This document shows positions 7,810-15,895 of a stretch of 54,629 bases of DNA, piece after piece. Position 1 is the stretch's first letter. The number at the start of each line of letters is the position of its first letter. Both the position numbers and the translations under genes were made by a program. The notes below the pieces were generated by a model, which did not search any database, was not told where the DNA came from, and saw nothing but the letters and a program-made list of their open reading frames with translations. The DNA is from Acetatifactor sp. (GTDB lineage: Bacteria; Bacillota; Clostridia; Lachnospirales; Lachnospiraceae): the NCBI GenBank assembly GCA_016293615.1, contig JAEDDX010000009.1:1-54629 (forward strand). The letters are read 5' to 3'.

Positions 7810-8997
7810 ATGGATTTACAGGAGAGAGCAACAAAAGCAATCGAGCAGGCAGTGAAGGAGAACCTTGTGGCAGGCGCGAACCTGCTGGTGTTGAAGGACG
7901 GCGAGGAAGTGCTGTATGCGCAGGCGGGACTTGCCGATGTTGAAGAGAAAAAGGAATTTGCAAGGGACAGCATCATCAGACTGTATTCGCAGACGAAACC
8001 GATCACCGCGGCAGCGGCAATGATTCTGATGGAGCGTGGGGAGATTGATCCGGTACAGTCAGTCGGAGAGTTCATCCCGGCTTTTCACAAGCTCACGGTA
8101 GAGAAGACCCCGGGTGAGAGGCGTGCCGCTTATACGCCCCTGACCGTTCAGAATCTGTTGAACATGACCTCGGGTCTGCCTTATCCCGGCGATGACAGGG
8201 CGTGCGGTATCGCATCCGCAAAGGTGTTTGACGAAGCCTGCTCGAGAATCGGAACGGATCATGAGATGTCCACATTGGAGCTTGCCGAGAGACTGGCGGA
8301 GGGACCTCTGGCGTATGATCCCGGCACTTCCTGGGAATACGGCACCTCGGCGGATGTGCTTGGCGCAGTCATTGAGAAGGTGACGGGCATGAGGCTTGCC
8401 GACTTTATGGAGCAGGAGATTTTTAAACCGCTTGGTATGAAGGATACTGCCTTTTATGTGCCGGCTGCAAAGCAGGCGCGTCTGGCGAAGGTATATGAGA
8501 CCATGTATCATGCGGACGGCACGACCGGCATGATACCGTATACCGGAGATAATCTGGCTGTCTGTAACCGGATGGATCATCAGCCGGGTTACATGGCGGG
8601 CGGCGCAGGACTGGCGTCCACCCTGGACGATTACAGCCGTTTTGCGACCATGCTGATGAATGGCGGCACCTACGAGGGAACCCGTGTCCTGAAGCCGCAG
8701 ACGGTTCGCTTCATGACCGGAGCAGAGTTGATGCCCGCACAGCAGGCAGGATTCGACAACTGGATCGGTCTGAGCGGCTTTAGCTATGGCAACCTGATGA
8801 GGATCTGCAAGAATCCCGGTCAGGCCGGCTTTATCGCGGGCAGAGGCGAGTATGGCTGGGACGGCTGGCTGGGCGCTTATTTTGCGAACCTTCCCGAGGA
8901 GAGACTGACGATTCTGATGGGCACCCAGAAAAAGGATGCGGGTACCTTCTCTCTGACCAGAAAGCTTCGCAATATCGTAGTGAGTGAACTTTGCTGA
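7810..8997 (+). CDS. Serine hydrolase, beta-lactamase (class C/EstB) fold
   Basis: Serine hydrolase of the beta-lactamase/penicillin-binding fold (395 aa), the group that includes EstB-type esterases and D-amino-acid peptidases. The SxxK motif is SQTK (Ser60 nucleophile, Lys63) and the second motif is YGTS in WEYGTSADVLG. The C-terminal third motif is less clear. There is no signal peptide, so the enzyme is cytoplasmic and unlikely to be a secreted beta-lactamase. GGGGAGGG precedes the ATG by about 8 bases. It is followed 29 bp later by a glycosidase-like gene on the same strand, so the pair may be co-transcribed and the hydrolase may act as a carbohydrate esterase. That link is inference. 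Confidence 0.85.
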   Translation: MDLQERATKAIEQAVKENLVAGANLLVLKDGEEVLYAQAGLADVEEKKEFARDSIIRLYSQTKPITAAAAMILMERGEIDPVQSVGEFIPAFHKLTVEKTPGERRAAYTPLTVQNLLNMTSGLPYPGDDRACGIASAKVFDEACSRIGTDHEMSTLELAERLAEGPLAYDPGTSWEYGTSADVLGAVIEKVTGMRLADFMEQEIFKPLGMKDTAFYVPAAKQARLAKVYETMYHADGTTGMIPYTGDNLAVCNRMDHQPGYMAGGAGLASTLDDYSRFATMLMNGGTYEGTRVLKPQTVRFMTGAELMPAQQAGFDNWIGLSGFSYGNLMRICKNPGQAGFIAGRGEYGWDGWLGAYFANLPEERLTILMGTQKKDAGTFSLTRKLRNIVVSELC

Positions 8998-9026
8998 CAG
9001 GGATTGGCTGAGAAAGGAATTTCGGT

Positions 9027-10568
9027 ATGATGAACCAATATGAAATGTATGAAATCACGCTGCAGGGGCCGGAACCGACAGGCTCGCAGGTGCAGATCGA
9101 TCTGGAGATGACTATCCGGTGCGGCGATGAAGAGTGGAAGAAAGTGAAGGGCTTTTATGCCGGAGACGGCGTCTATCGGGTGCGCTTTCTGCCTCAAAAA
9201 CCGGGGAACTATCATTGGGTCGTAACCGGATCCCTGCACGCATCGGGAGAGGAAGTCTGTGAGCCTGCCCGGGCAGGAAAGCACGGTGTGGTCCGTGTGA
9301 AAGACCTCCATTTTCAATATGAGGACGGCACATGGTACAGACCCTTCGGCACAACGGTGTATGCGCTGATGCACCAGGACAAAGCGTTGATCGATACAAC
9401 GATGGAGACCCTGTCTCATGCTGCGTTTAACAAGATTCGCTTCTGCCTGTTTCCGAAGCATTATGATTTTAACCACAACGAACCGGACTTCTATCCCTTT
9501 GAGAAAACGGACGGAAAGTGGGATGTCCATCGTCCCTGTTTTGCGTTCTGGGAGGCGTTCGAAGAGAGGATCCGGCAGTTGGCCGAGATGGGGATCGAGG
9601 GGGATCTGATACTGTTTCACCCGTATGACCGGTGGGGCTTTTCGCAGTTTTCGAGGCAGGATGCACTCATATATCTGGAGTATCTGCTGCGAAGGTTTTC
9701 GGCGTTTCCGAACCTCTGGTGGTCGCTTGCCAATGAGTTCGACCTGATGGAGAAATATACGGGAGCGGATTGGGATGCCTTCGCCCGGTTCATAGTACGG
9801 AACGATCCCTACAGGCATTTGCTCAGTAACCATAACTGTTTTGAGTATGCTGATTTTACGAAACCGGAGCTGACGCATTGCTGTATTCAGGACATCAATG
9901 TAAATGAGGTCCCTGAGCTGCACAGACAGTTTGGAAAGCCCGTGGTGTTCGATGAGTGCCGCTATGAGGGAAATATCATGCACAACTGGGGCAATATCTC
10001 CGCAAGGGAAATGGTTCACAGGTTCTGGAGTGCGACCGTGTATGGCGGATATTGTACGCACGGCGAGACCTATTACAGCGAGGATGAGGTTTTGTGGTGG
10101 TCGAGGGGCGGCAGACTCAAAGGCGAGAGCCCGGCGCGGATCGCTTTTTTGCGTGACATCGTCGAGACCTTCCCGGGACCGCTAACCTATGTCGGGGATG
10201 GCTGCGGGAGATTTACCATAGAACAGATCGAGCAGATGAAAAGGGATGGGATTCCCGAAGAGCTGAAGGATGATTTCTTAGCAAAGGGACTGATCAGAAT
10301 GCCGAAGGAAAGGCTCCTTGCCTTTATGCTCAGAAACCGCCCGGCATTGGCCTGCTGCGAGGATGAGGCATTCCTTCGCTATTATGAGAAAGAGTGCCCG
10401 TCCGTCGGCGAAATGATGCTTCCCGAAACAGGGAAGTATCGTGTGGAAGTGATCGATACCTGGGAGATGACGCGCACGGTCGTAGCGGAAGGAGTGAGCG
10501 GTACTGTTCGCACTGCTTTGCCCGGCAGGGAGGGAATCGCGCTGCTGGCAGTCAAAACTGAGAGCTAG
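9027..10568 (+). CDS. Putative glycoside hydrolase (DUF5060/DUF4038/DUF5605 type)
   Basis: Predicted (beta/alpha)8-barrel glycosidase of 513 aa. The N-terminal 95 residues resemble a DUF5060 beta-sandwich (GFYAGDGVYRVRFLP, PGNYHWVV). The barrel starts at about 105 (YRPFGTTVYAL) and carries likely catalytic acids in SLANEFD (acid/base) and VVFDECRYEG (nucleophile). A C-terminal beta domain of the DUF5605 kind ends the protein. No signal peptide, so it acts on imported oligosaccharides. Substrate is unknown; relatives lie among GH5/GH140-like enzymes acting on pectin or beta-glycans. AAAGGAA precedes the ATG; a second in-frame ATG follows immediately. Probably one transcript with the serine hydrolase upstream. 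Confidence 0.75.
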   Translation: MMNQYEMYEITLQGPEPTGSQVQIDLEMTIRCGDEEWKKVKGFYAGDGVYRVRFLPQKPGNYHWVVTGSLHASGEEVCEPARAGKHGVVRVKDLHFQYEDGTWYRPFGTTVYALMHQDKALIDTTMETLSHAAFNKIRFCLFPKHYDFNHNEPDFYPFEKTDGKWDVHRPCFAFWEAFEERIRQLAEMGIEGDLILFHPYDRWGFSQFSRQDALIYLEYLLRRFSAFPNLWWSLANEFDLMEKYTGADWDAFARFIVRNDPYRHLLSNHNCFEYADFTKPELTHCCIQDINVNEVPELHRQFGKPVVFDECRYEGNIMHNWGNISAREMVHRFWSATVYGGYCTHGETYYSEDEVLWWSRGGRLKGESPARIAFLRDIVETFPGPLTYVGDGCGRFTIEQIEQMKRDGIPEELKDDFLAKGLIRMPKERLLAFMLRNRPALACCEDEAFLRYYEKECPSVGEMMLPETGKYRVEVIDTWEMTRTVVAEGVSGTVRTALPGREGIALLAVKTES

Positions 10569-10636
10569 ACGGTCACGGATTATGGTTTTTTAACAGGTTA
10601 TTTACAAATTATTCATTCCTTTTCCCGGGCGGGTGG

Positions 10637-10665
10637 TTGAACAAACCGTCAAAGTCTGCTACAAT
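10637..10665 (+). promoter_or_regulatory. secA promoter
   Basis: TTGAAC (10637-10642), 17-bp spacer, TACAAT (10660-10665), about 79 bp before the secA start codon. Confidence 0.7.
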
Positions 10666-10743
10666 AAGGAGTAATGTTTTAAGTAAAATTGTGCTTTTTG
10701 GGACCCTTTGGGGCGCGGAGCACAGAAAGGCATGGAATAGTGA

Positions 10744-13308
10744 GTGAAAATTATTGATAAAATTTTCGGTACGCGAAGCGAGAGGGAGCTGAAGAGAATC
10801 ATCCCTTTGGTGGATAAGATCGAGGAACTTCGCCCGACAATGTTAGCACTGTCCGACGAGGAACTTCGTGGCAAGACCGCTGAGTTTAAGAACAGACTGT
10901 CGGAGGGAGAGACGCTGGACGATCTGCTTCCCGAGGCGTTTGCAACGGTGAGAGAGGCGGCGAGACGAGTCCTGAACACGGAGCACTACAGAGTACAGCT
11001 GATGGGCGGTATCATTCTGCATCAGGGGCGTATCTCTGAAATGAAGACCGGTGAAGGTAAGACGCAGACCTGTCTGCTTCCCGCTTATCTGAATGCGCTC
11101 GAAGGAAAGGGCGTTCATGTCGTTACCGTCAATGATTATCTGGCAAAGCGTGACGCCGAATGGATGGGGCAGGTACATGAGTTCCTGGGGCTGACTGTCG
11201 GTGTCGTATTAAACAGCATGCAGCCTGAGGAGCGGCAGAAGGCATATGGCTGCGATATCACTTATGTCACAAACAACGAGCTCGGTTTTGACTATCTGAG
11301 AGATAACATGGTCATCTACAAGGAGCAGCTGGTATTGCGCGATCTGCATTTCTGTATCATCGACGAGGTCGACTCCGTCCTGATCGATGAAGCGAGAACG
11401 CCTCTGATCATTTCCGGACAGAGCGGTAAATCCACGGCCATGTACGAGATGTGTGATATCCTTGCGCGCCGTATGCACCGCGGCGAAGACATGCAGCAGC
11501 TGACCAAGATGGATGCCATCATGGGTGTCGTGCAGGAGGAGACCGGTGACTTTATCGTCAATGAGAAGGATAAGGTGATCAATCTGACCGCTGCCGGCGT
11601 GAAGAAGGTAGAGCAGTTCTTCCATCTGGACAACTTTGCTGACCCTGAAAACCTTGAGATTCAGCATACCATCATTCTGGCTCTGCGCGCGCATAATCTG
11701 ATGTTCCGCGACCAGGATTATATTGTGAAGGACAACGAGGTACTGATCGTCGATGAGTTTACCGGCCGTATTATGCCCGGCCGCCGTTACTCGGACGGTC
11801 TGCATCAGGCAATCGAGGCGAAGGAGCATGTAAAAGTGAAGAGAGAAAGCAAGACACTTGCAACCATCACTTTCCAGAACTTCTTTAACCTCTATGAGAA
11901 GAAGTGCGGTATGACCGGTACGGCCCTCACGGAAGAAAACGAGTTTCGTGAGATCTACGGCATGGATGTTGTGGAAATACCCACCAACCGTCCCATTGCC
12001 CGTATCGATCATCAGGACGCAGTATATACCACCAGAGCCGAGAAGCTGAACGCGATCGTCGATGCCGTGGAAGAAGCGAACAAGAAGGGACAGCCGGTAC
12101 TGGTAGGTACCATTACCATTGACGCCAGTGAAGAGTTAAGCAGAATGTTAACCAAGCGCGGTATCAAGCACAAGGTCCTCAACGCCAAGTTCCATGAGCT
12201 GGAGGCTGAGATCGTAGCGGATGCCGGTATTCACGGTGCGGTTACCATTGCAACCAACATGGCGGGCCGTGGTACGGATATCAAGCTCGATGACGAAGCG
12301 AGAGCTGCCGGCGGTCTGAAGATCATCGGTACCGAGCGTCATGAATCCAGGCGTATCGACAATCAGCTGCGCGGACGTTCCGGCCGTCAGGGAGATCCCG
12401 GCGAGTCTAAGTTCTATATTTCCCTGCAGGATGATCTGATGAGACTGTTCGGTTCCGAGCGTCTGATTTCCATGTTTACCGCCCTAGGCGTTCCCGAGGG
12501 ACAGGAGATCGAGCACAAGATGCTGACCAACGCCATTGAGAGTGCGCAGAAGAAGATCGAGAACAATAACTTCGGGATTCGTAAGAATCTGCTGGAGTAT
12601 GACAATGTCATGAGTGAGCAGAGAGAGATCATCTATGAGGAGCGCCGCCGCGTATTAAACGGTGAGAGCATGCGTGATTCCATCTACAAGATGATCGCCG
12701 ATATCACAGAGAACTGTGTGGACATCTGTATCAATGACGAATCGATTGAAGATTGGAACTTCAAGGAATTGAACTCCTTGCTGCTTCCGACCATTCCCAT
12801 CGAGCCTGTGACTGCGGAGCGTGTGCAAAAGCCCAAGAAGAACGCCCTGAAGCAGCAGCTGAAGGAAGAGGCTGTGAAGCTGTATGAGAGCAAGGAGGCC
12901 GAGTTCCCCGATGCTGAGGCGATCCGTGAGGTAGAGCGTGTGATCCTGCTCAAGGTGATCGATGGTAAGTGGATGAATCACATCGATGATATGGATCAGC
13001 TCCGTCAGGGTATCGGACTGCAGGCTTACGGCCAGAAGGATCCTCTGGTAGAATACAAGATGGCCGGCTACAACATGTTCGATGAGATGACTCAGAACAT
13101 CAAGGAAGAGACGGTTCGATGCCTCTTGAATATCACGGTCGAGCAGAGGGTAGAGCGTGAGCAGGTGGCGAAGGTAACCGGTACCAACAAGGATGATTCC
13201 GTGGCGAAGGCACCCGTAAAACGTGCGGCTGCGAAGATTTATCCCAACGATGAATGCCCCTGCGGAAGCGGCAAGAAGTATAAGAACTGCTGCGGCAGAG
13301 GTAAGTGA
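10744..13308 (+). CDS. secA: Protein translocase ATPase SecA
   Basis: Motor ATPase of the general secretion pathway (854 aa), which drives unfolded preproteins through SecYEG. Walker A is MKTGEGKTQT (about residues 100-108) and the DEAD-box-like motif is IIDEVDSVLIDEART. The preprotein cross-linking domain, helical scaffold and NBD2 (AGRGTDIK, RGRSGRQGDPG) follow in normal order. The C-terminus ends in a complete SEC-C zinc motif, CPCGSGKKYKNCC. The start is GTG at 10744; the protein begins KIIDKIFGT, the usual SecA N-terminus. It is followed 40 bp on by prfB, the same order as in Bacillus subtilis, and probably shares a transcript. Confidence 0.98.
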   Translation: MKIIDKIFGTRSERELKRIIPLVDKIEELRPTMLALSDEELRGKTAEFKNRLSEGETLDDLLPEAFATVREAARRVLNTEHYRVQLMGGIILHQGRISEMKTGEGKTQTCLLPAYLNALEGKGVHVVTVNDYLAKRDAEWMGQVHEFLGLTVGVVLNSMQPEERQKAYGCDITYVTNNELGFDYLRDNMVIYKEQLVLRDLHFCIIDEVDSVLIDEARTPLIISGQSGKSTAMYEMCDILARRMHRGEDMQQLTKMDAIMGVVQEETGDFIVNEKDKVINLTAAGVKKVEQFFHLDNFADPENLEIQHTIILALRAHNLMFRDQDYIVKDNEVLIVDEFTGRIMPGRRYSDGLHQAIEAKEHVKVKRESKTLATITFQNFFNLYEKKCGMTGTALTEENEFREIYGMDVVEIPTNRPIARIDHQDAVYTTRAEKLNAIVDAVEEANKKGQPVLVGTITIDASEELSRMLTKRGIKHKVLNAKFHELEAEIVADAGIHGAVTIATNMAGRGTDIKLDDEARAAGGLKIIGTERHESRRIDNQLRGRSGRQGDPGESKFYISLQDDLMRLFGSERLISMFTALGVPEGQEIEHKMLTNAIESAQKKIENNNFGIRKNLLEYDNVMSEQREIIYEERRRVLNGESMRDSIYKMIADITENCVDICINDESIEDWNFKELNSLLLPTIPIEPVTAERVQKPKKNALKQQLKEEAVKLYESKEAEFPDAEAIREVERVILLKVIDGKWMNHIDDMDQLRQGIGLQAYGQKDPLVEYKMAGYNMFDEMTQNIKEETVRCLLNITVEQRVEREQVAKVTGTNKDDSVAKAPVKRAAAKIYPNDECPCGSGKKYKNCCGRGK

Positions 13309-13348
13309 TCTGACCTGAATTATTATCATAAGAAAGTGGGTGACGTTA

Positions 13349-14474
13349 ATGGTTGAACTGGACCAGATGAGACTTGAGATTCTCAGTTATGAAACACCTT
13401 TAGCGGAAGTGAGGGATTCACTTTGACCTGACGAACAAGTCAAAGCGGATCGAAGAGTTGGAGATGGAGATGGAAGCTCCCGGGTTCTGGGACAATCCGG
13501 ACCGTTCCAACGCCAAAATGAAGGAACTGAAAAATTTAAAGGATACCGTCGCGGAATGCAATGGACTCTACACACAGTTTGAGGACATTCTGACCTTGAT
13601 CGAGATGGCTTACGAAGAGGAAGACGAGGCGATGGTTGCCGAGATCCGTCAGGAGCTGGACAGTTTTATCAGCATCTTTGAAGAACTTCGCATCGGTACT
13701 CTTTTGTCGGGAGAGTACGACAAGAACAATGCGATCCTGAAGCTGAATGCCGGCGCCGGCGGAACCGAGAGCTGCGACTGGTGTGGTATGTTGTATCGTA
13801 TGTATACCAGATGGGCGGAACGAAAAGGCTTCGAATTGGAAGTATTGGACTATCTCGATGGTGACGAGGCGGGTATCAAATCCGTCACCTTCCAGGTGAA
13901 CGGTATCAATGCCTATGGTTACCTGAAGTCGGAAAAGGGAGTGCACAGACTGGTGCGTATCTCCCCCTTCAATGCGCAGGGCAAGAGACAGACTTCCTTC
14001 GTATCTCTGGATGTCATGCCCGAGATTGAGGAAGATCTGGATGTGGAGATCGATGAAAAGGATCTGCGCATCGACACCTACCGAAGCAGCGGTGCCGGCG
14101 GTCAGCATATCAATAAGACCTCCTCGGCGATCCGTATCACGCATATCCCGACCGGAACCGTGGTACAGTGCCAGAATGAGAGAAGCCAGTTCCAGAACAA
14201 GGACAAGGCGATGCAGATGCTGAAGGCGAAGCTGTTTTTGTTAAAGCAGGAGGCAAATGTAGAAAAGCTCTCCGACATTCGCGGCGAGGTCAAGGAGATC
14301 GGCTGGGGCAACCAGATCCGCTCCTATGTCCTGCAGCCCTATAAGCTGGTAAAGGATTTGCGAACCGATGTCGAGACCGGCAATGCAGACGCTGTGCTGG
14401 ACGGCGCGCTGGATCCTTTTATCAACGGTTACCTGAAGTGGATCAATACCAGAGCACAAGAAACACAGGAATAA
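13349..14474 (+). CDS. prfB: Peptide chain release factor 2, made by +1 programmed frameshift
   Basis: RF2 (374 aa after frameshifting) reads UGA and UAA stops. ATG at 13349 opens a 25-codon frame ending at an in-frame TGA (13424-13426). The slippery CTT TGA C (13421-13427) with the Shine-Dalgarno-like GTGAGGG at 13409-13415 moves ribosomes +1 into GAC CTG ACG, after which the frame is open to 14474. Low RF2 slows UGA termination and favours the shift, so the protein controls its own level. The RF2 tripeptide SPF (RISPFNAQG) and the catalytic GGQ (SGAGGQHINKT) are both present, which rules out RF1. A plain ORF call would wrongly begin at 13458. Confidence 0.96.
13409..13427 (+). promoter_or_regulatory. 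prfB +1 frameshift site
   Basis: SD-like GTGAGGG, short spacer, CTT (P-site codon), in-frame TGA and a following C. This is the conserved autoregulatory recoding signal of bacterial RF2 genes. Confidence 0.93.
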
Positions 14475-14502
14475 GAATCACGATTGGCGTGACGAACATA
14501 AG

Positions 14503-14544
14503 AAAGCATTCCGTACCTGCCCGGTCAGTACGGAATGCTTTTTG
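14503..14544 (+). terminator. Terminator after secA-prfB
   Basis: AAGCATTCCGTAC / GTACGGAATGCTT, a perfect 13-bp stem with a 10-nt loop, followed by TTTTG. It can also serve the convergent minus-strand genes. Confidence 0.92.
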
Positions 14545-14598
14545 TTGCGTATAGCAAAACTGTTTCGGAAACGCTGGATCATAGCTTTAGACAAAAAC

Positions 14599-15357
14599 TC
14601 AGCCCTCGGACGGATGCATCAGGTCGAGGTAGAACAGTGTGACGGACATCTGGTAATAGGGAAAAAGCCAGAGAAAACCGATGCCCAGTGACAGGCACAT
14701 CAGCAGATACATCGGGAAAAAGCTAAGCTGCAGATACAGGAAGCGCTTTCTGTGTCCCCTGATGATCTTGAAGCTGTCGCGAAGCACCTCAAAGCTGTTC
14801 TTTTCGGGGAAGTCCAAAACCAGGTAAAAACTCAGATCAAGTGCCAGTGAGATCGGTATATAGATCACATAGCCGCCCAATAACGCCAGCAGGATGTAGA
14901 GAAGCTGCAGCAAATCAAGTTCGCCCGTCAGGGAGAAGTTGAACCCCCTGCTCAGGTAGTCAGAGAGCGCGAAGCAAACACTATTGATCACGAGCCTGAC
15001 GAAGGTGATGACAGCGATGGGGAGGAAGGATTCTCCCTGAAAACCGCAGAACAGATCCGTGTACAGGAGGCGCTGCCTGCAGGCGAGCTTCAGGCAGGCA
15101 TACGCAAATCCGAACTGCAGGATGGCGACCAGAAGCTGTGTCGCAAAATTGCCCAGCCAGCGAAACAGTGTCATTGCCGCTCCGGTCTTGCCGAAGGTGT
15201 CCTGCACGGCAAGCTCAGCCGAGGTCAACATGATACTGAAACACATCAGCAGCGTGATAAAAAAGAAAAAGCCCAGAATCATCGTCCCGTAGTGACCGTC
15301 CAGATAATATTTGGCACGGTCTTTTAACACATCGTTTTTCAGATATCGTTTCATCAT
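14599..15357 (-). CDS. DUF975-like integral membrane protein
   Basis: Polytopic membrane protein (252 aa). A short polar N-terminus (MMKRYLKNDVLKDRAKYYLDGHYG) is followed by about five to six hydrophobic segments with aromatic-rich stretches (MILGFFFFITLLMCFS, VIYIPISLAL). The Lys-Ala-Lys, Leu-x-Gly-x-Tyr start and the overall layout resemble DUF975 proteins, which have no known function. I prefer the ATG at 15357, with GGGGGTG on the minus strand just upstream, over the GTG at 15369. It lies 13 bp after the stop of the DUF4190-like gene, so the two form a minus-strand operon that converges with prfB. Confidence 0.7.
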   Translation of the reverse strand: MMKRYLKNDVLKDRAKYYLDGHYGTMILGFFFFITLLMCFSIMLTSAELAVQDTFGKTGAAMTLFRWLGNFATQLLVAILQFGFAYACLKLACRQRLLYTDLFCGFQGESFLPIAVITFVRLVINSVCFALSDYLSRGFNFSLTGELDLLQLLYILLALLGGYVIYIPISLALDLSFYLVLDFPEKNSFEVLRDSFKIIRGHRKRFLYLQLSFFPMYLLMCLSLGIGFLWLFPYYQMSVTLFYLDLMHPSEG

Positions 15358-15370
15358 TTTCACCCCCACA

Positions 15371-15724
15371 TCACTGTTGTGCCGGAATGGTATAGTATTC
15401 CATCAGTTGTTGCAGATCCATACCGTAGAGTTTGAGGCACATGTCGTTCAGCGATTCGACGAAGGCAGGATCCTGAAGCTGTCTGAACAGATAGACGATG
15501 CTGAAGATTCCGTAGGCACATCCGAAGACGGAGCACCACAGACCGATCTGCGTCATCGTATCGACAGGGCGTCCCTTTCTTCGGTTCAGACAATAGAAAA
15601 GGATTCCCATTGCGCCGAAGGGAATGGACAGATAACAGCAGGCGGTTGCGACGGACAGGATGCCGCACACAAGCGCCGCAACGGCAAATCCGCGGTTGTT
15701 CGGATTGATTTGATTCGGATTCAT
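15371..15724 (-). CDS. DUF4190-like small membrane protein
   Basis: Small membrane protein (117 aa). An Asn/Pro-rich N-terminus (MNPNQINPNNRGFA) is followed by two hydrophobic segments (VAALVCGILSVATACCYL and the region around LWCSVFGCAYGIFSIVYL). This is the DUF4190 pattern, in which a Gly-rich membrane helix pair sits behind a short polar leader. The C-terminal 40 residues are soluble and Leu/Met-rich. I chose the ATG at 15724 because AAAGGAGC precedes it; a longer frame to 15799 has no binding site. Function unknown. First gene of the pair with the DUF975-like gene. Confidence 0.7.
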   Translation of the reverse strand: MNPNQINPNNRGFAVAALVCGILSVATACCYLSIPFGAMGILFYCLNRRKGRPVDTMTQIGLWCSVFGCAYGIFSIVYLFRQLQDPAFVESLNDMCLKLYGMDLQQLMEYYTIPAQQ

Positions 15725-15895
15725 AAGCTTGCTCCTTTTGTGTTGCATAGATAATACCAATGTATCATTTCGAAGGCTTTGTGTCAAAGTTTTGCCCACA
15801 GTTTAGAAAGATTTCATGATTGCGGGCAGATGGCTTTTTCAGTATAATAAAGGTAATGCACTTTTGTGACAGGCAAAGAGAGGAATGAAGAGCAT

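Noticed and set aside
8877..10061. Minus-strand open frame of 394 codons
   Set aside because: Antisense to the serine hydrolase and glycosidase genes, which have clear motifs in the plus frame.
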